From NCBI RefSeq assembly GCF_004364975.1, contig NZ_SOBW01000008.1, forward strand, positions 1,114,610 to 1,178,609: a stretch of 64,000 nucleotides of DNA. Reading direction: 5' to 3'. Made by a program: the position numbers and the translations under genes. Shown here piece by piece: positions 9,857 to 19,272 of this stretch. The stretch comes from Gelidibacter sediminis (GTDB lineage Bacteria > Bacteroidota > Bacteroidia > Flavobacteriales > Flavobacteriaceae). The notes beneath the pieces are model-generated. The model searched no databases, had not been told where the DNA came from, and saw nothing but the letters and a program-made list of their open reading frames with translations. Every line of letters begins with the position of its first letter. Position 1 is the first letter of the stretch.

Positions 9857-10636
9857 TTACTTGCCACCATTAGCTCTCAAATCAGCAATACAATTTGCAT
9901 CTAAGCTCGGTGCAGCACTCATATTAGCCATATCAAAAATTCCTGCTCCAGACTCTGACTTCCAAAACATCAAACAATCATCATTATTACAATGTTTAGG
10001 ATGTGCACCATCTTCATGATTTGTTTGCATAGGACTTCCTAGGTTTGTAAGTCCAAAAATATGTCCAAACTCGTGTGTCATAACAGTAGTTTCCAACAAT
10101 GAACGACTAGGCTCTAACGGGCTATTACTATAATTGTTCAAGGTTTCTTGAAACACTACAAAGGAGGTATTCCAATAAGCCGTTCCGAGTACCACAGTGT
10201 CATCAGCAGTTGAATCTCTATCAGATTTTCCGTCAGAAAAATAAGCCCATACAGCAATTCTATTTTCTGTATTATAATATTTTCGGTGTTGTCTTTCTAT
10301 ATCCGCGATATCATTAATGCTATATCTCGTTTTATTTGGAGAAGCTATTGCGCGTTTTTCCACGACAATTCCTTGAGGTTTAAACGTTCGCTTTTCTATA
10401 AAAGATTTTAAATTATTTATGGATGCTTGTGAAGGTTCATAACCATCAACATATACAACCTCTATAATCATACTTGTAAACTTGACATCAGATAGCAAAT
10501 CATTTGCTGAACTCCCAGTACTTTGTCTGTTTACAGATTGAATAACACCATTTTCTTCATTAATTATTACACCATCTTCTGAACATGCACTTAGGATAAT
10601 TATCCCTAACATAAGGACTACTTGTTTGAATTTCAT
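9857..10636 (-). CDS. Archaemetzincin-like zinc metalloprotease lipoprotein
   Basis: This 259-residue protein has a lipoprotein signal (GIIILSAC, Cys18). The zinc motif HEFGHIFGL lies at residues 188-196. Farther on, residues 215-223 read HCNNDDCLM, which reproduces the third histidine and the CX4CXM signature of archaemetzincins. The two halves are separated by about 19 residues, where the classical motif has only two. H188, H192 and H215 are therefore the likely zinc ligands and E189 the base. The product should be anchored in an envelope membrane. The gene is flanked by a barrel protein gene and a repeat lipoprotein gene on the same strand. Its substrate is unknown. Confidence 0.75.
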   Translation of the reverse strand: MKFKQVVLMLGIIILSACSEDGVIINEENGVIQSVNRQSTGSSANDLLSDVKFTSMIIEVVYVDGYEPSQASINNLKSFIEKRTFKPQGIVVEKRAIASPNKTRYSINDIADIERQHRKYYNTENRIAVWAYFSDGKSDRDSTADDTVVLGTAYWNTSFVVFQETLNNYSNSPLEPSRSLLETTVMTHEFGHIFGLTNLGSPMQTNHEDGAHPKHCNNDDCLMFWKSESGAGIFDMANMSAAPSLDANCIADLRANGGK

Positions 10637-10660
10637 TTCTTCAATTTTTAAGGATTTTTA

Positions 10661-10689
10661 AAACAGCTGTCTAATTCTGACAGCTGTTT
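10661..10689 (-). terminator. Bidirectional-looking hairpin terminator
   Basis: An 11-bp perfect stem (AAACAGCTGTC / GACAGCTGTTT) has a 7-base loop. It lies between the stop of the repeat lipoprotein gene (10727) and the start of the metalloprotease gene. A- and T-rich flanks on both sides allow termination or attenuation of the leftward transcript. Confidence 0.65.
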
Positions 10690-10726
10690 TTTTAACATAA
10701 CATAAATAATGGTGCAATTTAATAAA

Positions 10727-11794
10727 TTAAATTTGGGACAGAACTAATTTTACAGCAGCATCAGTTTTACTTTGTAGTGAAATAGAAGTTTGAGAATAAC
10801 TCGTTACCTTCCATGATTTATTAAGTGCCATAAAAGCTGTATTACTAGAAAAAGTTATATTTAAGAACACATCTATTTCTGAAACTACTTTAAAACTTCC
10901 ATTAACAGTTGCTAGTGTAGGATTAACTGAATTCTTGGCTGTAACAGAAAGATCATTTGCAAAGTTAATGGTGTAATTTGCATAGGCATTAGCGGTATCA
11001 GTTCCTGATTGCACATAAGAATCTACCTTATATAACCCATTAACTAATATATTTTCTAAACTTTTGGCGTTTTGCGAAGCATCCTCCTTAACTGCTTCTG
11101 TTTCTAAACATTCTGAAATACGAGATTGCAAATCCATATCACTTGTAATTTCGACTACTGCACTTCCTTCCCCTTTAACTGCGGCTTTAATTGGGTATTT
11201 AATAGCGAATAACGCTGTATTATCAAAAGAGTTTATATATGTATATAATTCTTGTTTTGATTCAATTACTACACTGCCAGTTTGTTGCGCTTTTAAATCA
11301 TAGGTCAAAATTGTAATTGGCATTTGAATATCCAAACAATTAATTGCCGATTTCGCCTGATTTTCCGCGGTCTCACATGCACTTATTAAAGCGTTATATT
11401 CTGTTTGATTCGCAACTGTAACTTGTGTATAGTCGCTCAATCTTACCTTTAATGGAAATTGAAGTTTAATATTAACAGCATCACTCGTAAATTGTCCAAG
11501 AATATTTAATACTAATTGATAATCGGATTCACTTCTAACTGTAATTTGTGTGTTATTAATAGTAGCTGTCACTGGTAATATAATGGATGAACAGGAGGTT
11601 CCATCTAAAAAATCGTCAAAACTACCATCGTGCATAGCTGACCGTTCTAAATTTTTTGCGGTAGCAGATGTTGAGGAATTTGTATTAGGATTTTCGCCAT
11701 TATTAACATCTACTTCATCTTGGCAAGAAGTTAATGTGATAATTGACAGACCTAAAATTGCGAACAAAGATTTGAAGGTTTTCATGATTTTCAT
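10727..11794 (-). CDS. Lipoprotein with four imperfect internal repeats
   Basis: This 355-residue protein has a lipobox (SIITLTSC) and a Ser/Asn-rich linker. Four modules of about 70 residues follow, each with a strand pattern containing P (LPVTATI, FPLKVRL, MPITILT, YPIKAAV), then V-x-hydrophobic-x-S and a short helix. Two modules end in a Cys-Glu pair. The last 100 residues differ (YTINFANDLSVTAK and following) and resemble a small beta-sandwich. I do not recognise a named family. The gene is divergent from the sigma factor gene and could be controlled by it. The start could also be the Met three codons later. Confidence 0.65.
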   Translation of the reverse strand: MKIMKTFKSLFAILGLSIITLTSCQDEVDVNNGENPNTNSSTSATAKNLERSAMHDGSFDDFLDGTSCSSIILPVTATINNTQITVRSESDYQLVLNILGQFTSDAVNIKLQFPLKVRLSDYTQVTVANQTEYNALISACETAENQAKSAINCLDIQMPITILTYDLKAQQTGSVVIESKQELYTYINSFDNTALFAIKYPIKAAVKGEGSAVVEITSDMDLQSRISECLETEAVKEDASQNAKSLENILVNGLYKVDSYVQSGTDTANAYANYTINFANDLSVTAKNSVNPTLATVNGSFKVVSEIDVFLNITFSSNTAFMALNKSWKVTSYSQTSISLQSKTDAAVKLVLSQI

Positions 11795-11960
11795 TTTTTT
11801 TGGGTTTTAATTTAATTTGATTTTTAGCAAGCTACATTGTGCGCTTTGTATAGATAAAACCCCTAACTCTCAAATTACCCTATACTTTTTTATATTTTTT
11901 TTATGTTTTTTTCCTAATATACTGGTGCACAAAAGCTTAAATACTAAGTTATTTTTATAT

Positions 11961-11968
11961 TATTTTTG
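11961..11968 (+). promoter_or_regulatory. Candidate -7 element (TATTTTTG)
   Basis: This matches TAnnTTTG, 12 bp before the ATG at 11981 and 24 bp before the one at 11993. It overlaps the TTG at 11966 that would otherwise extend the sigma gene, so it favours a later start. Confidence 0.4.
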
Positions 11969-11980
11969 CCTATCTTAAAT

Positions 11981-12514
11981 ATGATAGATCTCATGAGTAC
12001 CCCCAAGCCTAAACTCTGTGAAGAAGATTATTTCAACACTTTTTATCTAGAACATATCCAAGCAGCAAGCAATTTTGCATATTTTAAATGTGGTAATAGT
12101 GATACTTCTTTAGATTATGTACAAGATGCTTTTCAAAAAATTTGGGGAAACTGCTCAAAAATTGATCCTGACAAAGCCAAAACGTACCTATTCACCACCA
12201 TTAATAATCTCTTCTTGAATCATGTTCGGCACAATAAAGTTGTATTAGCATATGCTAAAGCCGCGCCTTATAAAGATCAAACAAACTTAAACCCCCAATA
12301 TTTAATGGAGGAAGATGAGTTTAAAAAAAAGCTTCTTGCTGCAATCGAAGATTTAAGTGCTGACCAACGAGAGGTATTTTTATTGAACAGGATTGAAGAT
12401 AAAAAATACAAAGAAATTGCTGAGCTTCTCAATATTTCCCAAAAAACTGTAGAGAAACGTATGTCTGCTGCATTAAAAATTATGAGAGAAAAAATAGATC
12501 GAACAAAATTTTAA
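11981..12514 (+). CDS. ECF RNA polymerase sigma factor
   Basis: This protein of about 177 residues has the sigma-70 region 2 pattern (DYVQDAFQKIWGN, then AKTYLFTTINNLFLNH) and a region 4 helix-turn-helix (LSADQREVFLLNRIEDKKYKEIAELL, then KTVEKRMSAALK). It is followed 56 bp later by a FecR-like anti-sigma gene and a TonB receptor gene, the classical cell-surface signalling trio. The start could also be the ATG at 11993. I infer that it directs transcription of this receptor unit, and possibly of the divergent lipoprotein genes, when ligand binds the receptor. Confidence 0.9.
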   Translation: MIDLMSTPKPKLCEEDYFNTFYLEHIQAASNFAYFKCGNSDTSLDYVQDAFQKIWGNCSKIDPDKAKTYLFTTINNLFLNHVRHNKVVLAYAKAAPYKDQTNLNPQYLMEEDEFKKKLLAAIEDLSADQREVFLLNRIEDKKYKEIAELLNISQKTVEKRMSAALKIMREKIDRTKF

Positions 12515-12570
12515 AAAATTAAATAGGGTTATTATAAATTAAAGTGTCTTATAATTGAAAATCAATAAAC

Positions 12571-13485
12571 ATGGATAAAGAACGCGACATATTAAAGTGG
12601 TTTGAAGGAGAACTTTCCTTTCAACAGCTAACAAACAAGTATCCAAATGATGATTTTTCTACTTTAGAAAAAGTAAACTTTTACTCAAAACAAATCAAAG
12701 TTCCAAAGGTTGATACCTATGCATCTTTAGATGCTTTTAAATTGAGAAACTCCCAAAAACAAACATCTAAAGTTTTCCCTCTAAATTATAAAAGTTTTCT
12801 TAAGATTGCTGCTGTGTTTATTGTCTTAATAACAAGTTCTTATTTTTTGTTTTTCAATACAATGACGTCGTACACAACAACAATAGCGCAAACAGACACT
12901 TTAACCCTTCCGGACAATTCGGAAGTAGTTTTAAACGCAAACTCCAAAATTTTCTTTAATAAAAAGGCGTGGAAAGACAATCGTAACTTAAACTTAGAAG
13001 GCGAGGCTTTTTTTAAGGTAACTAAGGGCAGTACATTTACTGTACAAACGAAAGAAGGCGAAGTTAAAGTTTTAGGAACACAATTCAATGTTAATCAGCG
13101 TCCAAATTATTTTGAAATTCATTGTTATGAAGGCTCAGTAAGGGTCAACACACATACTAAATATCAGATTTTAGCCCCAGGCCAATCTATAAAAATTATA
13201 GCAGGAACTATGGGTGAGGTTGAGAATTTCAATGCTCAAAATCCATCATGGTTAAATAATGAGTCTAGTTTTAGCAACGTACCTTTGTGGCAAGTAATAA
13301 AAGAGTTAGAAGTACAATATGACATTCGCATAAACGCTTCAAAAGTAAATACTTCACAATTATTTACAGGCACATTTACGCATTCAGATAAGAATATCGC
13401 ATTACAATCTGTAACTATTCCTTTAAGAATTAGTTTTAAAATTGATGGAAAAGCAGTGGAATTTTACAATAATGAGTCAAACTAA
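12571..13485 (+). CDS. FecR-like anti-sigma factor with DUF4974
   Basis: This 304-residue protein has a cytoplasmic N-terminal part and one transmembrane segment (FLKIAAVFIVLITSSYFLFF, near residues 73-92). The periplasmic FecR domain follows (TLTLPDNSEVVLNANS, GEAFFKV, VKVLGTQFNV, CYEGSVRV). The C-terminus is the DUF4974 signalling domain (NVPLWQVIKELEVQYDI). It holds the sigma factor inactive until contacted by the receptor. Its 3' end overlaps the receptor start by 14 bp, indicating translational coupling. Confidence 0.92.
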   Translation: MDKERDILKWFEGELSFQQLTNKYPNDDFSTLEKVNFYSKQIKVPKVDTYASLDAFKLRNSQKQTSKVFPLNYKSFLKIAAVFIVLITSSYFLFFNTMTSYTTTIAQTDTLTLPDNSEVVLNANSKIFFNKKAWKDNRNLNLEGEAFFKVTKGSTFTVQTKEGEVKVLGTQFNVNQRPNYFEIHCYEGSVRVNTHTKYQILAPGQSIKIIAGTMGEVENFNAQNPSWLNNESSFSNVPLWQVIKELEVQYDIRINASKVNTSQLFTGTFTHSDKNIALQSVTIPLRISFKIDGKAVEFYNNESN

Positions 13486-16015
13486 ATTCCTTTTTATAGT
13501 TCTCTCATTTGGATTATTGTCTTTCGAAGTTTATGCGCAGGACAAATTACCATTATCTGACTTACTAGCACAACTTGAAACTAAATTTGACATCAAATTT
13601 TCCTATTCCGTGAATGATGTCAAACAAGTACGGGTTGGCCAACCACATGATTCTGCTACGCTAGTGCAAATTATCAATCAGCTTAATGCAAACACAAACC
13701 TAAATTTTGAATTTTTAGATGAACGGTATATTGCTGTTTCTGTCAATAATAAGAATATTTCTATTTGTGGCATTGTGTATGCTGAAAACTTAAACACACC
13801 TCTATTTGGAGCCACAATAGCTGTTACTAATAGTTCAAATGGGACCGTTACAGATGTTAATGGTAAATTTGAATTGAAAGACCTATCCGCAAATGCTCTC
13901 GTTTCCATATCCTATTTAGGATTCACCTCTCAAACCATTTCTGCATATAATCTACGCATATCTAATAACGGATGTACAACCATAATCTTACAAGAACATA
14001 GCCAGGTACTTAACCAGGTTTTTATTTCAAAATTCTTAACAACCGGTTTGCAAAAATTAATTGATGGGAGCACCATTTTAAATACCGAGAAATTCGGAAT
14101 TCTACCAGGGCTTACAGACCCAGATGTTTTACAATCCATACAAGCCTTACCTGGCGTGGAGAGTGTAAATGAGAGTATAGCAAACATCAACGTGCGCGGC
14201 GGAACTAATGATCAAAATTTAATATTATGGGATGGTATCAAAATGTACCATGCGGGACATTTTTTCGGGCTTATTTCCGCATATAATCCTCATTTAACTA
14301 ATAGTGTTGTGGTAACCAAAAATGGCACTTCTAGTGAGTATAGTGATGGCGTTAGTAGTACAATCAATATGTCTACAAAAAATGAAATTGGTTCTGAACT
14401 GTCTGGTGGTTTTGGCGCGAATTTGATTCATGCCGATGCTTTTCTTGAAATTCCTGTAATTGACAGATTAGGGTTACATTTGTCAGGTAGACGCTCTTTT
14501 ACTGATTTCATCAATTCTCCAACCTACAATAATTACTATGACAGGAGTTTTCAAGATAGCAAACTTTCTACTACAAAAAATCCAATTGACAACACTGGAG
14601 ATGCATCAGAATTTTATTTTTATGATTACACTGCTAAATTATTATATGACCTAAATGATAGTCATAAATTTAGAGCCAATTACATTGGAATTAGCAATCA
14701 ATTGGAATTTAAAGAGCCTGACCAAAATGACACTGAAGATAACGTATCTAAAACCAGTATCTTAAAACAAGAAAACATAGGGTTTGGGGCTCATTGGGAT
14801 GCTATATGGAACACAGATTTTTCCTCGTCTATCTCAGCATTTTACTCTCGCTATAATGTAGATGCCATTGATTATAATATTGATCGAAAGCAGCAGCTTA
14901 CACAAGCTAATGAGGTTTTAGAAACAGGTGTAAAAATAAAAACAAATTATAAATTCAGTAACCATCTTAATTTCTTAAACGGCTATCAATTTAGTGAAAT
15001 TGGTGTGTTAAACGGCACTACAGTTAACGCCCCATCATATGTGACCATTAAGAAGGATGTGTTGCTAAACCATGCACTTTTTAGTGAAGTGGAATACAAT
15101 AATAAAACGACATATTTACGTGTGGGCGTTAGAAGTAATTACTTTCAGAAATTTGCTAGATTTATTATTGAGCCACGCCTTAATTTTAAACAAAAGTTGA
15201 ACTCCCATTTGGCGCTTAAATTGCAAGGCGAATTTAAAAATCAATCAGTAAACCAATCTATTGATTTTGAATATAATTTTTTGGGTATCGAAAAAAGAAG
15301 GTGGGTTTTGGCTGACGATATAACTGCCCCTATTTCTGAGAGTAAACAAGGTTCTTTTGGTTTAGAATTTCACAATAATAATTGGTTAATTGATGTTGAA
15401 GGATTTTATAAGCATGTGGATGGCATCACCACCTCAAATCAAGGATTTTATAATAATTATCAATTTATAAATGCCAAAGGAAGCCACACTTCTAAAGGTG
15501 TAGAATTATTACTAAACAAGACAGAGCGCACCTATAGTGCTTGGTTAAGTTATACTTTTAGTACAAACAATTATTATTTTCAAGAATTCAATCCGTCAAA
15601 ATTTCCGCATAATGTAGATGTCAGGCATTCCATATCAATGGCAATTAATGTGAATGTATTAAAAAATTTAGAGATTTCCATTGGTGGCATATGGCGCTCT
15701 GGAAGCCCTTATACAAAGCCTCTAAAGGATAAAGAAACTGTTAAGGATGGCAACACATATAGCGTTAATTATGATTCGCCTAATAGAGAGAATCTCGACG
15801 ACTTTATGAGATTTGATGCTTCATTACATTTTCAGACACAAATAGCAGAAAAGGTGCGTGCCATAATTAGAGCTGGAGTGATTAATATTACTAACAAGAC
15901 AAACGTTACTAATAGATATTTCAAAGTAAATGCAGATAATTTAGACACGACTGTTCAAGTTGATCATAATTCATTAGGATTAACACCAAACTTGAGCCTA
16001 AGAATCAATTTTTAA
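13472..16015 (+). CDS. TonB-dependent receptor with signalling (STN) domain
   Basis: The protein has 847 residues from the ATG at 13472, chosen because a signal peptide (TKFLFIVLSFGLLSFEVYAQ) begins there. Domain order is STN/secretin-like (KLPLSDLLAQLETKFDIKFSY), carboxypeptidase-like beta domain (YLGFTSQTI), plug (LPGVESVNESIANINVRGGT) and a large barrel. The STN domain would pass the ligand signal to the FecR protein. No SusD gene is adjacent, unlike glycan systems, so the substrate may be a siderophore, metal complex or peptide. The N-terminal ten codons of the longest frame overlap fecR and are unlikely to be translated. Confidence 0.9.
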   Translation: MSQTKFLFIVLSFGLLSFEVYAQDKLPLSDLLAQLETKFDIKFSYSVNDVKQVRVGQPHDSATLVQIINQLNANTNLNFEFLDERYIAVSVNNKNISICGIVYAENLNTPLFGATIAVTNSSNGTVTDVNGKFELKDLSANALVSISYLGFTSQTISAYNLRISNNGCTTIILQEHSQVLNQVFISKFLTTGLQKLIDGSTILNTEKFGILPGLTDPDVLQSIQALPGVESVNESIANINVRGGTNDQNLILWDGIKMYHAGHFFGLISAYNPHLTNSVVVTKNGTSSEYSDGVSSTINMSTKNEIGSELSGGFGANLIHADAFLEIPVIDRLGLHLSGRRSFTDFINSPTYNNYYDRSFQDSKLSTTKNPIDNTGDASEFYFYDYTAKLLYDLNDSHKFRANYIGISNQLEFKEPDQNDTEDNVSKTSILKQENIGFGAHWDAIWNTDFSSSISAFYSRYNVDAIDYNIDRKQQLTQANEVLETGVKIKTNYKFSNHLNFLNGYQFSEIGVLNGTTVNAPSYVTIKKDVLLNHALFSEVEYNNKTTYLRVGVRSNYFQKFARFIIEPRLNFKQKLNSHLALKLQGEFKNQSVNQSIDFEYNFLGIEKRRWVLADDITAPISESKQGSFGLEFHNNNWLIDVEGFYKHVDGITTSNQGFYNNYQFINAKGSHTSKGVELLLNKTERTYSAWLSYTFSTNNYYFQEFNPSKFPHNVDVRHSISMAINVNVLKNLEISIGGIWRSGSPYTKPLKDKETVKDGNTYSVNYDSPNRENLDDFMRFDASLHFQTQIAEKVRAIIRAGVINITNKTNVTNRYFKVNADNLDTTVQVDHNSLGLTPNLSLRINF

Positions 16016-16352
16016 TACCATACACCTTTTGGAAAGGCTTCAATAAACAACGGATATCCACATTTTAGGGTATATTTTAAATTTTTATAAATATAAATAT
16101 ATTGTTTTAAACTTTTCTTTCCTGAATAAAACACTTAAGCAAAAAAATACTTACCGCTCTAAAGCCTGTCATGGCAACTAAACAATAGCTTTTTCATCAC
16201 AAATCAGATTTTATATGTGCTAGTTTAGATTTTAATCAGATTATCCTGATATAAGTCATTTTGCTTTTACATTTAAAATCTTAAATTTACAGTTCAAAAC
16301 CATTAACCTTATTAAATCCTCTCTATTTCATTGAAATAAACTGATAAAAAGC
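16016..16352. other. Intergenic region, nothing recognised
   Basis: This AT-rich spacer of about 340 bp lies between the receptor gene and the universal stress gene. I see no open frame of protein-like composition and no strong hairpin. It should contain the promoter of the stress gene, but no convincing TAnnTTTG match was found. Confidence 0.5.
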
Positions 16353-17189
16353 ATGAGATATCACCTATTAGTACCAACAGATTTTTCAGAGAACGCATGG
16401 AGTGCTGCGCTTTACGCCTTAAAATTGTATGCCAATAAGCCATGCACTTTCTATTTTTCGCATGCTTGGACATTTTTGAACTCTGGATCGAGAACGCATA
16501 TATCTCAAAGCTATATAGATCCCTTAATTGAAGAAGCGAAGGCACAACTAGAAGCAGTAAAGGAAAAAGCGAAACAGGAAAGCTCCAATAATGACCACGA
16601 ATTTGAAACAATTTTCAGTTTTGGTTCCCTTATGGACTCTATAGAATTTGCAAATAAGGAGCATAACATCGACTTGGTGGTAATGGGTACAAAGGGTGCC
16701 ACTGGTGCTAAAAAATTATTTTTAGGCAGTAATGCCGTTACGGTCATAAATAGAGTGAGACGCGCACCGTTATTACTAGTGCCTAAGAAAAGTAGATATG
16801 AAACACCTAAAAAGATTTTGTTTCCAACGGCATTCAATAGATTTTTCGGTGAAGAAATAAAGCGTGTAAAACAATTAGCCGAGCTGCATCTGTCATCTAT
16901 AGACATTCTCCATATCAATAAAAAAGAAACGCTTTCTGAGATTCAAAATTCTAATCTGGAAAGTTTAAAAACAGAATTGGAAGACTTTGACTTAAATTTT
17001 AATTGGATGTCAGATTACAATTCAAAAGCAATTGCCATAACTGATTTCATAAAGGATAATGACATTAATATTCTTGCTATGATTAATTATGAACATAGTT
17101 TTATTGAGAATTTGGTTAAAGAACCTATCATTAAAAAATTAGGTTTTCATTCTAAAATTCCATTTATGATCATCCCACGGATTGATTAA
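16353..17189 (+). CDS. Tandem universal stress protein (two UspA domains)
   Basis: This 278-residue protein has two Usp folds. The first (YHLLVPTDFSENAWSAALYAL and onward) has the full ATP-binding signature G-2x-G-9x-G-S (MGTKGATGAKKLFLGSNAV). The second, from about residue 150 (KKILFPTAFNRFF), lacks it and ends IPFMIIPRID. One nucleotide site per chain is therefore expected. Such proteins are usually induced by starvation or oxygen limitation. A shared terminator lies 52 bp downstream. Confidence 0.92.
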   Translation: MRYHLLVPTDFSENAWSAALYALKLYANKPCTFYFSHAWTFLNSGSRTHISQSYIDPLIEEAKAQLEAVKEKAKQESSNNDHEFETIFSFGSLMDSIEFANKEHNIDLVVMGTKGATGAKKLFLGSNAVTVINRVRRAPLLLVPKKSRYETPKKILFPTAFNRFFGEEIKRVKQLAELHLSSIDILHINKKETLSEIQNSNLESLKTELEDFDLNFNWMSDYNSKAIAITDFIKDNDINILAMINYEHSFIENLVKEPIIKKLGFHSKIPFMIIPRID

Positions 17190-17240
17190 GGTAACACAAT
17201 TTTTTTTATATACTCCTGATATCACACGTAAAAAAAATAA

Positions 17241-17273
17241 AAAAGCGACTCCAAATGGGTCGCTTCGTTTTTT
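17241..17273. terminator. Terminator between convergent genes
   Basis: The stem AAGCGAC / GTCGCTT spans a 9-base loop. It is preceded by an A run and followed by CGTTTTTT, so it can end both the Usp transcript and the leftward small gene. Confidence 0.8.
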
Positions 17274-17311
17274 ATTGCTGATTATGAAAATAGTTGGTGG
17301 ATTCAGTATTA

Positions 17312-17635
17312 CTAGGCTACGTCAGCTAACCACCGCTGTACATAAACATCATTTCTTGCATGCCATTGTGTATGCATGGCGTATAAAAAACCGTTTCTCT
17401 CAAATTCATAAGCCCAAGTGTAACGGTCCATACCCTTTTCATCCTTTATGGCATTCATTTTTTCTGACTCCGTAAAATGTGTTGGAACTTTCAATACTAA
17501 CGGATTTTTTATATCAAAAACTACTTTTGAATGCGATTTTCTGCAGAACTTATCTAAATCGGCATCAGATAAATTTTGAAGGGCTTTTGAAATTTTCTCT
17601 TGAATTTCAATATTGTTATATAATCTTTGACTCAT
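17312..17635 (-). CDS. Small cytoplasmic protein of unknown function
   Basis: A protein of 107 residues from the ATG at 17635 (MSQRLYNN). A 15-codon extension upstream is possible but has unlikely composition. The product is hydrophilic, with conserved-looking aromatic segments (TWAYEFERNGFLYAMHTQWHARND) and no signal peptide. I do not recognise the family. Two adjacent perfect dyads lie just upstream and may regulate it. Confidence 0.55.
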   Translation of the reverse strand: MSQRLYNNIEIQEKISKALQNLSDADLDKFCRKSHSKVVFDIKNPLVLKVPTHFTESEKMNAIKDEKGMDRYTWAYEFERNGFLYAMHTQWHARNDVYVQRWLADVA

Positions 17636-17660
17636 AATAAAGGTGACATTATCTTTTATT

Positions 17661-17698
17661 TGGTTATTCACTATAACCATTAACGCTTGTATAGCGTT
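17661..17698. promoter_or_regulatory. Two adjacent perfect dyads
   Basis: TGGTTAT-tcact-ATAACCA (17661-17679) is followed at once by AACGCT-tgtat-AGCGTT (17682-17698). Both have 5-base spacers and centres 20 bp apart. They sit 26-63 bp upstream of the leftward start at 17635, which suits operators. The rest of the spacer to 17991 shows nothing convincing. Confidence 0.35.
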
Positions 17699-17991
17699 TT
17701 ACTTGTGGATTAATAGGAAGGGGTCAAAGATAGGGAGATTATTTGTATTAACTACCCATGCGGTAGTAAACCCTGAATTTAAAAACCATATTTTGATATC
17801 CCTAGGCATATCGCAATTGAAAGTTAAATACCCTCAATTATTAAGATGCACTAGCTATAAAAGTTTAATATCAATCTTTTAAACGGCAATTAAGCGAGCA
17901 ACTATATTGCTGCCTTCTGCGTATTTCAATGTTTTACACTTCAATAATTCCTACAACTACAGAACCATAATAGAGAGGTGCACTCTTTAAC

Positions 17992-19209
17992 TTAGTCATA
18001 TAACACATATTTTGCTCGCGTTTCTTTAAAAGACTCCAATCCAGACTGCCATGTTTTCTTTATTTCATCAATGGACATGCCTTGCGCAATTTGTGTCTGT
18101 AATTTGGTGGTTCCTGCCAATTTCTTGAAGAAGTCGTTAAAGAATGTTTTTTTGTCTGGTGCGCCATTATACGCTTGTATCAACCAATCTAAGCGAATTT
18201 CATTAAGCCTCTCCACTTCCCTCAAATCTTTACCGTAGCAAAGCTCACCTTGATGTTTAGGCGTTTTAGCTCCAAAATTAGGTTGTGGTGTAAAGCTGAA
18301 ATTGAACTGTTCTTTTGGTAAATATGGTGCTCCAAAAATTTGAAATTGCATTTCAGTACCACGGCCACAGCTTACCGTTGTGCCTTCAAAAAAGCACACA
18401 CTCGGATATAAATTAATTGACTTGGCATTTGGAAGGTTTGGCGATGGCAATATTGGTAAATCGTATTCTGAAGCATAGGTATAGTTCTTCAATGGCACTA
18501 CAGTTAAATCGCATTCAATGCCATTTTCCAGCCATTTCTCGCCATTGATCATCTTTCCATATTCGCCAATAGTCATTCCATAAACAATTGGCACCGGATG
18601 CATGCCTACAAAACTTTTAACGTCGCTCTCTAAAACAGGTCCATCAATATAATGACCGTTAGGATTTGGACGGTCTAAAACTATAACGGGAACATTGAGT
18701 TCCGCAGCAATTTCCATCACATAATGTAATGTGGAAATATAGGTGTAAAAGCGAACACCAACATCTTGAACATCAAAAAGCATGACATCAACGTTTTTCA
18801 AAAATTCTGGGGGTGCCTTTCGATTTTTACCATAAAGTGAAAATACCGGTAACCCCGTTTTATCATCCACACCGTCTTCTATATATTCGCCTGCATCAGC
18901 AGTACCGCGAAAGCCATGTTCGGGAGCAAAAACTGTGGTTACGTTAACATTCATAGCTATTAGTGAATCCACAATATGAGTATAGCTATCTTGACTAGCA
19001 TTTTTAAAAATAACACTTGTTTGATTGGCAACAACACCCACTTTTTTACCTTCCAACAATTTCAGGTAGGCTTCTGTCTGATTAGCGCCTGTAACTATCT
19101 TAAGATTTTCAGCCGGAGTATGTGCCCCAGTGTGATTGTTGTCTTGATTTTTCTTAGGCGCAGAATTACAAGCTAAAATAGTGATTAAACATATGAAAGC
19201 ATATTTCAT
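17992..19209 (-). CDS. namZ: Exo-beta-N-acetylmuramidase NamZ (DUF1343), lipoprotein
   Basis: This 405-residue protein has a lipobox (LITILAC). It carries the DUF1343 signatures GKKVGVVANQTSV, FAPEHGFRG, DVMLFDVQDVGVRFYTYIST and VLDRPNPNG. Biochemically studied NamZ enzymes release MurNAc from the non-reducing end of peptidoglycan fragments; the Glu of the APEHGFRG motif is a conserved active-site residue. The protein should act at an envelope membrane. It is the last gene of the leftward MurNAc operon, 63 bp after the NagZ-like gene, and the two enzymes together dismantle MurNAc/GlcNAc chains from the end. Length and motifs look intact. Confidence 0.9.
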   Translation of the reverse strand: MKYAFICLITILACNSAPKKNQDNNHTGAHTPAENLKIVTGANQTEAYLKLLEGKKVGVVANQTSVIFKNASQDSYTHIVDSLIAMNVNVTTVFAPEHGFRGTADAGEYIEDGVDDKTGLPVFSLYGKNRKAPPEFLKNVDVMLFDVQDVGVRFYTYISTLHYVMEIAAELNVPVIVLDRPNPNGHYIDGPVLESDVKSFVGMHPVPIVYGMTIGEYGKMINGEKWLENGIECDLTVVPLKNYTYASEYDLPILPSPNLPNAKSINLYPSVCFFEGTTVSCGRGTEMQFQIFGAPYLPKEQFNFSFTPQPNFGAKTPKHQGELCYGKDLREVERLNEIRLDWLIQAYNGAPDKKTFFNDFFKKLAGTTKLQTQIAQGMSIDEIKKTWQSGLESFKETRAKYVLYD

Positions 19210-19272
19210 AAAATTAAATTTTTTAAGTTGTTAGTATAAAATCTAAAGGCTAAATATTCCTTTATATGGAGA

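Noticed and set aside
11966-11992. TTG start extending the sigma factor gene
   Set aside because: The codon overlaps a TAnnTTTG promoter element, and the extra residues are not part of the sigma region 2 fold.
17643-17882. 79-codon + frame in the spacer after the small unknown gene
   Set aside because: It overlaps the twin dyads and the gene start on the other strand. No recognisable motif, and the composition is that of chance AT-rich translation.
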